64,000 nt of DNA from Paenibacillus monticola (GCF_009664975.1 NZ_WJXB01000002.1:1-64000), one strand, 5' to 3'; counted from the first letter of the stretch, positions 48,560-57,722 are shown. Notes: a model not told the origin generated them from the letters alone. Translations and numbers: made by a program.

Positions 48560-49451
48560 TAGGGCGTGTCTGAAAACTAGATATTACTTCAAAAGCGAAG
48601 CCGTAGCATAATTTTACAAGAAAGAACTCACGAGGGGATTGTAAAAAGATGCAAAGACGCCACGAAATCAAGGACGAAGAATGGGAACGAATACAACATC
48701 TATTGCCGCCCGAAAATACAGGAGAAGGCAGACCCTCGAAGTCCAATCGAGTCATGCTGAATGGAATGCTTTGGAAAGTAAAAACAGGGGCTCCATGGCG
48801 TGATTTGCCTGAACGATTCGGTCCTTGGAAAACGGTGTATTCCCGATTTCGTTTGTGGAGCAAAGACGACCTATTTCAAAAGGTGTTTGAGTCCTTGACC
48901 CGCGATGCGGACTTGCAGGATGTCTCTCTGGACAGCACCTCCTGTAAAGTTCATCAGCATGCAGCGGGGGCTAAAAAGGGGCCGAAAACGCCGAAACCAA
49001 CCAGCAAATTGGACTTTCCCGAGGGGGACGCAATACCAAAATCCACGCTGTAGTAGACGCACTGGGTAATCCGGTTCGTCTGTTTCTAACATCTGGAAAC
49101 ATCCATGACTGTAAGTTAGCCATTGAAGTCCTCTCTGACGTAACGTTGTCCGGAAGTATTGTTTTAGCCGATAAAGCCTGCGAACCCAAAATATTTGAAC
49201 CTATATTGAATCCCAAAACGCAACGTTCTGCATTCCGCCCAAGTCTAATGCGACAGATCCTTGGGCCTGTGATTTTTACCATTATAAAGAACGCCATGGG
49301 GTGGAATGTTTTTCAACAAACTCAAACAATTCCGTGGGATCGCAACACGCTATGACAAGCTTTCACTAAATTTTATGAGCTTTGCCTTTCTGGCTTCTGC
49401 GATGATTTTGTTAAATTAGCCCCATTAAGATTAGTTTTCAGACACGCCCTA
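48560..49451 (+). mobile_element. IS5-family (IS427-group-like) insertion sequence, degenerate
   Basis: The element is bounded by perfect 20-bp inverted repeats (48560-48579 and 49432-49451, outer end TAGGGCGTGTCTGAAAACTA). If the outermost TA is read as the target duplication, the element is 888 bp with ends GGGCGTGTC. Length, ends and a transposase beginning EIKDEEWERIQHLLP, with a WRDLPERFGPW motif, fit the IS427 group of IS5. The transposase frame is broken, so the copy should be immobile by itself, though its ends could still be mobilised in trans. Confidence 0.85.
48649..49419 (+). pseudogene. Frameshifted IS5/IS427-type transposase
   Basis: The first frame (48649-49053, 134 residues) has the N-terminal helix-turn-helix part and the first DDE Asp (SLDSTSCKVHQHA). 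The protein continues in another frame as GRNTKIHAVVDALGNPVRL and ADKAC (second Asp). A further shift is needed to reach DFYHYKERHGVECF (catalytic Glu), and another before FFNKLKQFRGIATRYDKLSL to the stop at 49417-49419. The first change, near an A5GG run at about 48973, could be the programmed -1 frameshift normal for IS427 elements. The later ones are damage. Confidence 0.85.
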
Positions 49452-49595
49452 GTCAGGTTTTAATCTTAATTACGGTTTATATAGACAGATTACTTTAATT
49501 ACTTAACCCTTTCTTTAATTACTAATGCTTCCATGGGCAGGAACTTATCCGCTATGCTTATTGTGAAAATATGCACAAAGGGGCGAGATTATAAA

Positions 49596-51137
49596 ATGAA
49601 GAAGACAGCAGCCGCTGCCCTTACTCTCATTCTCTCAGTCATGCTCGTGATCGCAGGATGCGGCAACGGGGATGGCAACAGCAAAGGTAACAACAAGGGC
49701 AACGAGAACTTGAGTAAGGACAACGAAACTAGCAAAGTTGAGGGCGTTTCAGGAGCATCTGAAGCAAGTTATACACCGTATGATCAATTAAAAGATAAAT
49801 ACGATATCATCATTATCGGTTCAGGCGGTGCGGGTATGTCTGCTGCACTGGAGGCCAAAGAAAAAGGCCTGAACCCGGTTATTTTTGAGAAAATGCCGGT
49901 TGTCGGCGGGAATACAAACAAATCCTCTTCGGGGATGAACGCATCTGAGACCAAATTTCAAAAAGAGCAAAACATTAAAGACAGCAATGATTTATTTTAT
50001 GAAGAGTCATTAAAAGGCGGGCATGGTACCAACAACAAGGAGATGCTTCGTTTCTTTGTTGACAATTCCGCAGGTGCAATCGAATGGTTGGATTCCATTG
50101 GAATTCGCTTGAATAATATCACGATTACTGGTGGCATGAACGAAAAGCGTACACACCGTCCTGAAGACGGTTCGGCCGTAGGTCAATACCTAGTCAAAGG
50201 ATTGGTGAAAAACTTACAAGATAAAGGTATTCCACTGTTTGTGAGCGCCGATGTTAAGGAAATTACCGAACAAGACGGCAAGATAAATGGCGTCAAAGTG
50301 CTTTTTAATCAAGCAGATGAGAAAAACATCACTTCAAATGCTGTTATTGTAACAACCGGTGGTTTCGGCGCCAATATGGATATGATTACGGAAGTAAGAC
50401 CTGATTTGGCAGGTTACGTAACCACCAACCAAATAGGCAGTACCGGAGACGGCATCAAGATGATCGAGAAAGTCGGCGGCACAACCGTTGATATGGATCA
50501 AATCCAAGTTCACCCCACTGTGCAGCAAGAAAAATCCTATCTCATAGGGGAAGCTGTTCGCGGTGAAGGAGCTCTCCTAATTTCAAGTGAAGGCAAACGT
50601 TTCACTAACGAAATGAATACGCGTGATAAAGTTACCGCTGCAATCAATACACTTCCCGAAAAAGCAGCCATTCTTATCTTTGATTCCGGCGTAAAAACCC
50701 GTGTTAAGGCGATTGAACAGTATGAAAAAATGGGCTTCGTAATTCAAGGGGACACTATCGAGGCACTGGCAAAAGAAATTAATGTTCCAGCAGCACAACT
50801 GCAAACGTCGCTGGATACATGGAACAGCGCAGTGAAGAATAAAAAGGATGCCGAATTCGGTAGAACGACAGGCATGGACAATGACTTGTCCGGCGCGCCA
50901 TATTACGCTATTAAAATCGGACCTGGGATTCACTACACGATGGGCGGCGTAGTTATCAACACGAACACAGAAGTATTAAATAAAGAAGGCACAGCTATTC
51001 CTGGGTTATTCGCGGCAGGCGAAGTTGCAGGCGGCTTACACGGTCAGAATCGGATCGGCGGAAACTCTGTAGCAGAAATCATAATCTTCGGCCGCCAAGC
51101 CGGTATTAAAGCAGCTGAATTCGTAGCCTCACAATAA
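49596..51137 (+). CDS. Membrane-anchored FAD-dependent fumarate-reductase-type flavoprotein
   Basis: 513 residues from the ATG at 49596. I prefer this start because it gives a perfect lipoprotein signal (MKKTAAAALTL to VIAGC) and has AAAGGGG upstream; an earlier in-frame start at 49533 would bury it. After a Gly/Asn/Lys-rich linker comes the FAD-binding motif IIIGSGGAGMSAAL with the EK ribose-binding end, then GGNTNKSSSGMNAS. The substrate domain has VHPTVQ and VRGEGALLIS followed by GKRFTNEM. The C-terminal FAD motif is GGLHGQNRIGGNSVAE. These are features of the fumarate reductase/flavocytochrome c/urocanate reductase family. No FMN-binding or haem domain is fused, so an external electron donor is needed. 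The acceptor (fumarate, urocanate or another enoate) cannot be read from sequence. Confidence 0.9.
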   Translation: MKKTAAAALTLILSVMLVIAGCGNGDGNSKGNNKGNENLSKDNETSKVEGVSGASEASYTPYDQLKDKYDIIIIGSGGAGMSAALEAKEKGLNPVIFEKMPVVGGNTNKSSSGMNASETKFQKEQNIKDSNDLFYEESLKGGHGTNNKEMLRFFVDNSAGAIEWLDSIGIRLNNITITGGMNEKRTHRPEDGSAVGQYLVKGLVKNLQDKGIPLFVSADVKEITEQDGKINGVKVLFNQADEKNITSNAVIVTTGGFGANMDMITEVRPDLAGYVTTNQIGSTGDGIKMIEKVGGTTVDMDQIQVHPTVQQEKSYLIGEAVRGEGALLISSEGKRFTNEMNTRDKVTAAINTLPEKAAILIFDSGVKTRVKAIEQYEKMGFVIQGDTIEALAKEINVPAAQLQTSLDTWNSAVKNKKDAEFGRTTGMDNDLSGAPYYAIKIGPGIHYTMGGVVINTNTEVLNKEGTAIPGLFAAGEVAGGLHGQNRIGGNSVAEIIIFGRQAGIKAAEFVASQ

Positions 51138-51181
51138 ACTAAGCTATCAGCTCTACTCACTTCTATCTATTTAACAAAAAA

Positions 51182-51225
51182 ACAAACAACCGCTTGGGCT
51201 GAACATAGCTCAAGCGGTTGTTTGT
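51182..51225 (+). terminator. Terminator of the flavoprotein gene
   Basis: A 15-bp perfect outer stem (51182-51196 with 51211-51225), with further pairing inside, and TTTGT at the 3' arm. It lies 45 bp after the stop codon. Confidence 0.8.
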
Positions 51226-51363
51226 AAATCCATATTAATACGTTATTCTCAATACGGGTCTTCTATCCAGAGGGTGAAGTTTCCCGGGTTCCTCTTCATC
51301 TAGGGATCTTTTCTGACGATGATATAAGTAGGCCGATATTACTGGAACATTATGGAGGAACCT

Positions 51364-51741
51364 ATGACGACCAATCACAGAAAAGAACCTTTCCGATACT
51401 CATTTAAAGAGCCTATTCCCTTCAATCTGTATATTGTAAGCATAAATGGAATACCTGCTCCCACCAAACCTATTAAGGCATTCATGCATAACATCAGCCA
51501 ATCGGGCTGTCGTCTGTGGATGCCACTTGCGTTGAACGTGGATACCCATCAAATCCGCATCAGCATGAATCTCGTGTTGCATGAAGAACCGCTGTGCCTG
51601 GAAGGTACACTGCGCTGGGGTCTTGAGGAGGCAGATAATCACTATTATGGGGTTCAGCTGGAGATTGCCGAACATGATCGCGAGCAGCTCCCGCGTGAGC
51701 TGCGACTCCTTGCCGGTCAGAATAAAATAATCGTGAAATAA
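51364..51741 (+). CDS. PilZ-domain protein
   Basis: 125 residues from the ATG at 51364. The upstream in-frame ATG at 51352 overlaps the strong GGAGG site that serves the second ATG, so the shorter form is preferred. The segment HNISQSGCRLW is the PilZ (D/N)xSxxG motif at the right distance from an N-terminal basic pair, and the remainder (LEGTLRWGLEEADNHYYGVQ) has the PilZ barrel pattern. The usual RxxxR is read here as KEPFR or R-KEPF-R, so the first Arg is shifted or replaced and c-di-GMP binding is uncertain. Single-gene transcript ending at 51767-51791. The likely role is a cytoplasmic c-di-GMP-linked adaptor in motility or surface behaviour. Confidence 0.8.
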   Translation: MTTNHRKEPFRYSFKEPIPFNLYIVSINGIPAPTKPIKAFMHNISQSGCRLWMPLALNVDTHQIRISMNLVLHEEPLCLEGTLRWGLEEADNHYYGVQLEIAEHDREQLPRELRLLAGQNKIIVK

Positions 51742-51766
51742 AAACAGATGAGAACTGAAGACAATG

Positions 51767-51791
51767 AGCCCGCGCATAGTGCGGGCTTTTT
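51767..51791 (+). terminator. Terminator of the PilZ gene
   Basis: AGCCCGC (51767-51773) pairs with GCGGGCT (51781-51787) across a 7-nt loop, followed by a T run. It lies 26 bp after the stop. The GH43 gene converges on it from the right. Confidence 0.85.
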
Positions 51792-51854
51792 GCTTGAACC
51801 CTGAGGCTCCAATTACTTACGTAGTTTAGGTGCAGTTTTGTCTACCCCTAAACA

Positions 51855-53282
51855 TTACTGTATCAACGAAACAATAACGCGAGATACATTAACTCCTCCC
51901 ATACCACCACTCATCCGAATAGTGTTATTCATACCTGAGTTTAAATCAATCAGGCGGCTGGTTCGACCCGTGTAAGTTCCCCATCCTCCTGTTCCAGGCA
52001 GAGAAAGAAAATAACCGTCACCAGCTGGGTCGCCGCTAGCGTCCACTTTGAAGGCTGCACCATTGTCAGCGGAAGCGTAGATCACTGTAAGAAGCGCCTT
52101 GCCACCTGCGCCGCCATTGACACCAGTCAACTCGAAGTAGGAACCTGAGATATGCATATTTTCAATATTATTACCCGACCGGACCGCCCCGCCTCCGATG
52201 GATACGTTGCTACTGTTCATGGGATATTCTGTCTTCACCGTATATTGCTCATAGTTCTCGTTAATCAAATCATAATACTTTATCTCTGTAGCATGGGAAC
52301 GTGGCCCGACAGCCGGGACACCATCGGTCGTCTGTATTACCTTTTGGATGGTTCCATCTGGATTGAAGTATAACCGATCCACATTGACAGAACGCAGCGT
52401 ACCGTTGGCGGAGATTTCGGAGTTATGGTAGAACATATACCAGTTACCCTTAAACTCCACGATAGAGCCATGTGATGTTTCGCTATTTTTTACCGGGTCG
52501 AGAATGATGCCGCGGTTTACCCATGGTCCAAGCGGGCTGTTGCTGGTGGCGTACCGCATCCGGTTGGCACCGGGATTATTGTCGGAATACATCAAGTAGT
52601 ACATACCATTCCGCTTAAAGACCCAGCTGGCCTCATGGAAGTCCTGCAGCCCGGTGAACTGCTTGACCGCCCCATCTATCGACATCATGTTGCTTCCCAA
52701 CTTCACGCCATAGCCGGTTCCGCCGCCGCCGGCATAAAGATAATAGCTTCCATCGTCATCGCGGAATACAGCAGGATCAATAAGATTACTGCCGGGAAGC
52801 CCCTCTATATAGCCTTGGGCGGTGAAATCTGCGGCAGGCTTATCACTTATGGCCACACCGATTTTCCAAGAATTGTTCCAATTCGTATCACTGGGATGAG
52901 GGAAATAGAAGTAATAGGTCCCGTCTTTGTAAGCGGCATCAGGAGCCCACATAAAGCCGCCCTCCGGACGCCCCCACGGCACATCATCAGCACGCAGAAT
53001 CTCTCCTTCGTCCACCCAATCCACCATATTGTCCGATGAGAAGACGTGATATTTATCCATTAAATCACTACCCCTAGAAGGGAAAATATCATGTGACGCA
53101 TAAACATAAATACGTCCGTCATCCCACACATGCGCAGAGGGATCAGCGGTAAATATACTAGTGAAAATAGGGTTTCCAGACATGATGTCCGCAGCCGAGG
53201 CTGAGGAAGAGGATGTGTATCCGATAAATACGGACAATAGCATTGTTCCTGATAAAAATAGGCTCAAAAACTTTTTTTTCAT
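51855..53282 (-). CDS. Secreted GH43 arabinosidase/xylosidase with C-terminal CBM6-like module
   Basis: 475 residues. A signal peptide (1 to about 31, ending SSSSASA) is followed by a five-blade GH43 catalytic domain (about 38-335). The three expected acidic residues are visible: base Asp in ADPSAHVWDDG, the pKa-tuning Asp in IDPAVFRDDDG, and acid Glu in FHEASWVFK. The last 125 residues (SGSYFELTGVNGGAGG to VNVSRVIVSL) have the jelly-roll pattern of CBM6. The family cleaves arabinofuranosyl or xylosyl links in arabinoxylan and arabinan; this layout resembles XynD-type arabinoxylan arabinofuranohydrolases. Start fixed by GGGGAGG 8-9 bp before the ATG. Transcribed alone, leftward. Confidence 0.9.
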   Translation of the reverse strand: MKKKFLSLFLSGTMLLSVFIGYTSSSSASAADIMSGNPIFTSIFTADPSAHVWDDGRIYVYASHDIFPSRGSDLMDKYHVFSSDNMVDWVDEGEILRADDVPWGRPEGGFMWAPDAAYKDGTYYFYFPHPSDTNWNNSWKIGVAISDKPAADFTAQGYIEGLPGSNLIDPAVFRDDDGSYYLYAGGGGTGYGVKLGSNMMSIDGAVKQFTGLQDFHEASWVFKRNGMYYLMYSDNNPGANRMRYATSNSPLGPWVNRGIILDPVKNSETSHGSIVEFKGNWYMFYHNSEISANGTLRSVNVDRLYFNPDGTIQKVIQTTDGVPAVGPRSHATEIKYYDLINENYEQYTVKTEYPMNSSNVSIGGGAVRSGNNIENMHISGSYFELTGVNGGAGGKALLTVIYASADNGAAFKVDASGDPAGDGYFLSLPGTGGWGTYTGRTSRLIDLNSGMNNTIRMSGGMGGVNVSRVIVSLIQ

Positions 53283-53420
53283 AAGTGCTACCTCCCCATT
53301 ACCTGTATCCGGGATACATTCCCGGTATGCAGTTCAAATTCATGCAATAATCCTGCTTACTAACCAGACGGCAAAGACTATTCAAGCATCACCCCTCGGC
53401 ATTATCATGGTAAATATGTA

Positions 53421-53447
53421 ATTATATGGTTTGATATTAGTGTACAA
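53421..53447 (-). promoter_or_regulatory. Candidate promoter of the GH43 gene
   Basis: Minus strand: exact -10 TATAAT (53426-53421) and -35 TTGTAC (53447-53442) with a short 15-bp spacer. TGTAAGCGC (53452-53460, plus strand) just upstream matches the first half of a CcpA cre site, which would fit carbon control of a hydrolase, but the second half is poor. Confidence 0.4.
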
Positions 53448-53503
53448 CATATGTAAGCGCCTTTATACTGAGGCATCTTTAAATTATCTTTGTCATTCTT
53501 AGC

Positions 53504-53531
53504 TTGACGATATATGAACCGTCTCTATAAA
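53504..53531 (+). promoter_or_regulatory. Candidate promoter of the ABC importer operon
   Basis: Plus strand: -35 TTGACG (53504-53509), a 16-bp spacer and -10 TATAAA (53526-53531). This leaves a leader of about 180 nt before the ATG at 53720. The leader holds an unused AGGAGG-like site (AAAGGAG) and no recognisable riboswitch. Confidence 0.5.
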
Positions 53532-53719
53532 GAAAAGGAGCGCAGCAATTCGGTTCTTTTACAGTTAGATCATATGATGGATATTGTCGAAAATTGAGAT
53601 TTGTTAATTTTATTAACCCCACGTTAAATAACATCAATTCGATTGACGGTCATTTTGGGAGGTTGGTATAATGAAATTGAAATTGACACGTTCCAAAAAA
53701 TGAAAAAAGGGAGATTCGA

Positions 53720-54829
53720 ATGAAAATCAAATTAAAACGGATTTTACTACCTCTGCTCGGAATCGCATTAGCCAGTTCTTTAGCCGCATGTGGGAATAAC
53801 GCCTCTACCACCAATGCCGCTGATCCAGTCAATTCGACCAATTCTGCCAAACCGACCAATTCTGCCAAGTCTCCACTCGTCATTTACACAAACTCTGCCT
53901 CCGACGGCAGAGGCGACTGGCTGAAGGAGAAGGCCAAGGAGCAAGGCTTCGAGCTGCAAATTGTGGAAGGCGGAGGCGGCGACATCGCCAACCGGCTGAT
54001 TGCCGAGAAGAACAAACCGGTCGCCGACGTTATTTATGGCTTAAGCACAATGAACTATGAGGAGTTCAAAGCTCAAGATATGCTGGAGCAGTACAAGCCT
54101 GCTTGGGCGGACGAAGTTTCGGACGGTTTAAGCGATAAGGACGACTATTTCCATGCTCTTGTCAAACAAGCCATTCTCATGATTTATAATTCTACAATGT
54201 ATGACGAGAATACCGCTCCGAAAGATTGGCCGGATTTGTGGAACGACGAACAGTTCCATAATAAATACGATGCACCAAGAACAGGCGATCTGGGCGGAGG
54301 CACAGTCCAGGCAACACTTGCAGGCATCTTGGTTCGCTATCAGGATCCAAACGGCGAATACGGGATTTCCCAGGAAGGCTGGGATGCCATGAAGAATTAT
54401 TTGAAATTCGGTTTTTACAAAGCCGAAGGCGAGGATTTCTATGCTAACCTGGCAAGCGAAAAAACTCCTCTTGGTCCTATGTTTTCAAGCGGCATTGCTT
54501 CCCGGGAGCAACAATACGGCGTAAAAGCCGGGATCGTGAAACCCGAAATCGGCGTTCCTTTTATCGTCGAACAGGCAGCCATCGTGAAAGGCACAAAGAA
54601 TCTGGACAGCGCAAAAGCCTTTGTAGACTGGTTCGGCAGCGCGGAAGTGCAAACGGAATGGTCCAAGCAGTTCTCTAGCATGCCGGCAAACAACAAAGCG
54701 CTTGAGAACGCGGCGCAGGACATTAAAGACCTGGAAGCTTCAGTCAAGCAGCAGGATATCGATTGGGCGTTCGTCAACAAAAACATCAACAACTGGGTTG
54801 AAAAAATTCAGCTTGAGCTTTTGCCATAA
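53720..54829 (+). CDS. ABC-importer solute-binding lipoprotein (iron/2-aminoethylphosphonate-type fold)
   Basis: 369 residues. Lipoprotein signal with lipobox LAAC (Cys at about 24), then a low-complexity Asn/Ser/Ala/Lys spacer with a repeated PTNSAK-type unit. The mature part begins LVIYTNSASDGRGDWLKEKA, the start of family-6 (AfuA/FbpA/PhnS-type) binding proteins. It continues with ADVIYGLSTMNYEEFK and SFD-like hinge segments (PFIVEQAAIVKGTKN). It delivers ligand to the ATPase and permease encoded next. Family members bind Fe(III), 2-aminoethylphosphonate, thiamine or sugar phosphates. The typical FbpA tyrosine pair for iron is not evident, and the neighbouring phosphodiesterase gene suggests a phosphorylated organic ligand. 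RBS GGGAG 7 bp before the ATG. Confidence 0.9.
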   Translation: MKIKLKRILLPLLGIALASSLAACGNNASTTNAADPVNSTNSAKPTNSAKSPLVIYTNSASDGRGDWLKEKAKEQGFELQIVEGGGGDIANRLIAEKNKPVADVIYGLSTMNYEEFKAQDMLEQYKPAWADEVSDGLSDKDDYFHALVKQAILMIYNSTMYDENTAPKDWPDLWNDEQFHNKYDAPRTGDLGGGTVQATLAGILVRYQDPNGEYGISQEGWDAMKNYLKFGFYKAEGEDFYANLASEKTPLGPMFSSGIASREQQYGVKAGIVKPEIGVPFIVEQAAIVKGTKNLDSAKAFVDWFGSAEVQTEWSKQFSSMPANNKALENAAQDIKDLEASVKQQDIDWAFVNKNINNWVEKIQLELLP

Positions 54830-54847
54830 CCCGTATAATGCGCATCC

Positions 54848-54897
54848 CCGGCAGAACGGTTTCGGTGTGCCACGGCGCATCGAAGCCGCTCTGCCGG
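54848..54897 (+). promoter_or_regulatory. Strong stem-loop between binding-protein and ATPase genes
   Basis: The two ends (54848-54859 and 54886-54897) pair with one mismatch. The inner arms TTCGGTGTGC and GCGCATCGAA pair completely if G-T pairs are allowed, giving a stem of about 23 bp with a 4-nt loop. It lies in the 110-bp gap after the binding-protein stop and is followed by only a weak T stretch. Such hairpins commonly act as partial terminators and 3'-end stabilisers that keep binding protein in excess over the membrane complex. Confidence 0.65.
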
Positions 54898-54939
54898 CTG
54901 CCTTTATTTGTAGACAGACAAGCGAGGAGCCAGGGAGTC

Positions 54940-55956
54940 ATGATCGAATTTAAAGAGGTTGAAATTAAATACAATGATTTTACCGCAGTGAAAAGTTTGA
55001 ATCTGCAGATCGGGGAAGGCGAATTCTTCACCCTGCTAGGCCCTTCCGGTTGCGGAAAAACAACAACCCTAAGAAGTTTAGTAGGATTTATTAACCCATC
55101 GCGTGGCGCCATTTATGTGAACGGCAAAGATATCACACACTTGCCCGTTGAGAAGCGAGATATCAGTATGGTTTTTCAAAGCTATGCCCTGTTTCCGACC
55201 CTCAATGTATATGAGAATATCGCTTTCGGTCTGAAGGTCAAGAAAATGCCAAAAGAACAGATTGATGCCGAGGTTAGAGCCATCGCGCAAAAAGTGGATT
55301 TGAAGAGCGAACAGTTACTCAAGAAAGTGTCCGAGCTGTCAGGCGGACAGCAGCAGCGTGTAGCGATCGCCAGAGCACTGGTACTAAAGCCAAGCATGCT
55401 CGTACTGGATGAGCCTTTATCCAACCTGGACGCCAGCTTGCGTGTCCAATTGAGAAACGAGCTGAAAAGTCTGCAAAAGAAGTTTGGCATTACCACGATT
55501 TACGTTACCCATGACCAAGAGGAAGCCCTGACCTTATCGGATCGCATTGCCGTGTTCAATCACGGGGTTGTCGAGCAGGTTGGTACGCCTTACGAAATAT
55601 ACAATCAGTCCGCAACCGAATTCGTGTGCAATTTCATCGGAGATATCAACAAGCTGGGCAGGACCCTATTGGAGAAAGTAACAGCCGCATCGGGCAAAAC
55701 ATTTGATCTGTCCAAAGTTGCCTATTTGCGAACCGAGAGGGTTCATACATTAGTCCCCGATCGGAATAGCGCCGGATTTGCTAAAATGAAGGCCAGTGTG
55801 ACCGAAGCCGAATACTACGGGCTTTATACGAAATATACGTTTGAAATAGACGGAGCCTCGCTAAAAAAGGTGGAAATCGAAGACGGACGAAACCACTATG
55901 TCAAAGGGAATCAAATGGATATTTATATCCATCCCGACGACATTTTGCAATACTAG
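54940..55956 (+). CDS. ABC-importer ATP-binding protein
   Basis: 338 residues from the ATG at 54940, chosen because GGGAG lies just upstream and homologues begin MIEFKEVEIKY. The longer frame from 54838 only translates the hairpin. Walker A GPSGCGKTTT, Q-loop VFQSYALFP, signature LSGGQQQR, Walker B MLVLDEPLSNLD and switch His YVTHDQEE are all intact. A C-terminal regulatory TOBE/OB-like part follows (about 240-338). This is the FbpC/PotA/MalK class that energises import. It overlaps no neighbour and is 12 bp before the permease gene, in the same operon. Confidence 0.95.
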   Translation: MIEFKEVEIKYNDFTAVKSLNLQIGEGEFFTLLGPSGCGKTTTLRSLVGFINPSRGAIYVNGKDITHLPVEKRDISMVFQSYALFPTLNVYENIAFGLKVKKMPKEQIDAEVRAIAQKVDLKSEQLLKKVSELSGGQQQRVAIARALVLKPSMLVLDEPLSNLDASLRVQLRNELKSLQKKFGITTIYVTHDQEEALTLSDRIAVFNHGVVEQVGTPYEIYNQSATEFVCNFIGDINKLGRTLLEKVTAASGKTFDLSKVAYLRTERVHTLVPDRNSAGFAKMKASVTEAEYYGLYTKYTFEIDGASLKKVEIEDGRNHYVKGNQMDIYIHPDDILQY

Positions 55957-55968
55957 GAGGTTGTCCTC

Positions 55969-57678
55969 ATGACAATGGAACGCATAAGAAAATATGTAAC
56001 CTTGGGAAACATCATCGGTCTGATCATCGGCTTGTTCTTAACATGGTTTGTCGTTGCTTTTTTGGTTTATCCGAATCTTAACCTGCTGAAAGCCGTCTTT
56101 TGGGTGAACGGAACCTTTTCCATAGAACCCATCCAAAAATTACTTCACTCCACAAGAGCTTTGAAAAGTTTGCTTAACAGCTTTATTTTGGCGGTTTCTA
56201 TGGTCGTTACTGTTAATATTATTGGAATTTTCTTGGTGTTCGTTAACGAATATTTCGACATAAAAGGCTCCCGACTGCTCAGAATTGGCTATTATACTAC
56301 ACTTGTTTACAGCGGGATCGTGCTGGTATCCGGCTATAAATTTCTATACGGCGAACAAGGCTTTATTACGAAATTCCTGTCCAATATGTTTCCCTTTTTT
56401 CCTGCCGGATGGTTCCACGGGTACTGGGCCGTAATTTTCGTTATGACGTTTGCCTGCACATCCAACCATGTCCTTTTCCTGACTAACGCCATTCGCAAGA
56501 TTGACTTTCAAACCGTTGAGGCAGCTCGGAATATGGGCGCATCTTCGTTCTATATTTTACGAAGAGTTGTACTGCCGGTATTGCAGCCCACTTTGTTCGC
56601 CATCACCATTTTGCTTTTTCTGACCGGCCTGGGGGCAACCTCTGCGCCGCTTATTGTAGGCGGAACGGAATTCCAGACCATCACCCCTATGATTCTCGCG
56701 TTTTCGAAAAGCCCGACCTCCCGGGACATGGCTGCCGTGCTAGCCATATTTTTGGGAGCAGCTACGCTGATTTTATTGATATTCCTTAGAAAAATCGAGA
56801 AAAAAGGCAACTATATTTCTGTTTCCAAAGTGAAATCGGAAATCCAGAAGCAGAAAATCGGAAACAAGTGGCTGAACGCGCTGGTTCACGTTCTTGCCTA
56901 CCTGCTATTTATCGTTTACGCTTTGCCGGTTCTGCTGACCATTACGTTTTCTTTTACGGATGCATACAGCATCTCCACATCCACGTTATCATGGAGCCAT
57001 TTTACAATTGCCAACTACCGAATGCTGTTCACCGAAGCTGATGCGTATCAGCCATATATCATCAGTATTGTTTATTCCGCCGCAGCCGCTATTCTCGTCG
57101 TTGCGCTATCGCTGACGGTATCACGCTTTCTTCATAAATACAGCAATATCTGTACGACCGCGTTGGAATATGCGATGCTGATCCCCTGGCTGCTGCCGTC
57201 TACGCTGATTGCTCTGGGTCTGATTATTACGTACGACACGCCAAGATGGATTCTGGCAAACAACGTGTTGACCGGAACGATGTGGATTCTGATGATCGCT
57301 TATGTAATTGTTCTGATTCCGTTCACGCTGCGCATGTTGAGGGCTGCTTTCTTCGCTGTGGATTCTTCCCTGGAGGATGCAGCGAAAAGTCTGGGAGCCA
57401 GCACCTTCTATACGTTCAGAAGAGTGATTCTTCCCATTGTCCTCCCTTCAACCCTGGCTATACTTGCGCTTAACTTCAACAGCCATTTGGCAGACTATGA
57501 CTTAACCATATTTCTGTACCATCCACTGTTCAAACCGCTGGGCATCGCTATCCAAAATGCGACGAGCGGGCAAACGACTGCTGACACCCAAGCACTCGGA
57601 TTGGTTTATTCCGTTGTATTAATGGTGATTTCAACCGTAACCCTCTATTTAGTTTACGGAAGAAAATCGAAAGCATAG
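55969..57678 (+). CDS. ABC-importer permease, two fused transmembrane halves
   Basis: 569 residues with about 12 membrane helices in two halves (about 10-270 and 300-565), each bearing the importer EAA coupling loop (VEAARNMGASSFYILRRVVL and DAAKSLGASTFYTFRRVILP). This fused form is typical of FbpB-type permeases for iron and phosphonate-like ligands and pairs with one type of ATPase dimer. Start ATG 55969 follows TAGGAGG; a second in-frame ATG two codons on is also usable. A terminator follows at 57723. Confidence 0.93.
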   Translation: MTMERIRKYVTLGNIIGLIIGLFLTWFVVAFLVYPNLNLLKAVFWVNGTFSIEPIQKLLHSTRALKSLLNSFILAVSMVVTVNIIGIFLVFVNEYFDIKGSRLLRIGYYTTLVYSGIVLVSGYKFLYGEQGFITKFLSNMFPFFPAGWFHGYWAVIFVMTFACTSNHVLFLTNAIRKIDFQTVEAARNMGASSFYILRRVVLPVLQPTLFAITILLFLTGLGATSAPLIVGGTEFQTITPMILAFSKSPTSRDMAAVLAIFLGAATLILLIFLRKIEKKGNYISVSKVKSEIQKQKIGNKWLNALVHVLAYLLFIVYALPVLLTITFSFTDAYSISTSTLSWSHFTIANYRMLFTEADAYQPYIISIVYSAAAAILVVALSLTVSRFLHKYSNICTTALEYAMLIPWLLPSTLIALGLIITYDTPRWILANNVLTGTMWILMIAYVIVLIPFTLRMLRAAFFAVDSSLEDAAKSLGASTFYTFRRVILPIVLPSTLAILALNFNSHLADYDLTIFLYHPLFKPLGIAIQNATSGQTTADTQALGLVYSVVLMVISTVTLYLVYGRKSKA

Positions 57679-57722
57679 GCTTCTTAAGCCGAAGCGATGA
57701 GGAAGCTTTCCAAGATTATGAC

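Noticed and set aside
49533..49595. Longer N-terminus for the flavoprotein.
   Set aside because: It would put 21 residues before a perfect lipoprotein signal and has no ribosome binding site; the ATG at 49596 is better.
53452..53460. CcpA cre site upstream of GH43.
   Set aside because: Only the first half (TGTAAGCG) matches; kept as a comment, not a separate feature.
54838..54939. Longer N-terminus for the importer ATPase.
   Set aside because: It translates the intercistronic hairpin and precedes the conserved MIEFKEV start, which has its own RBS.
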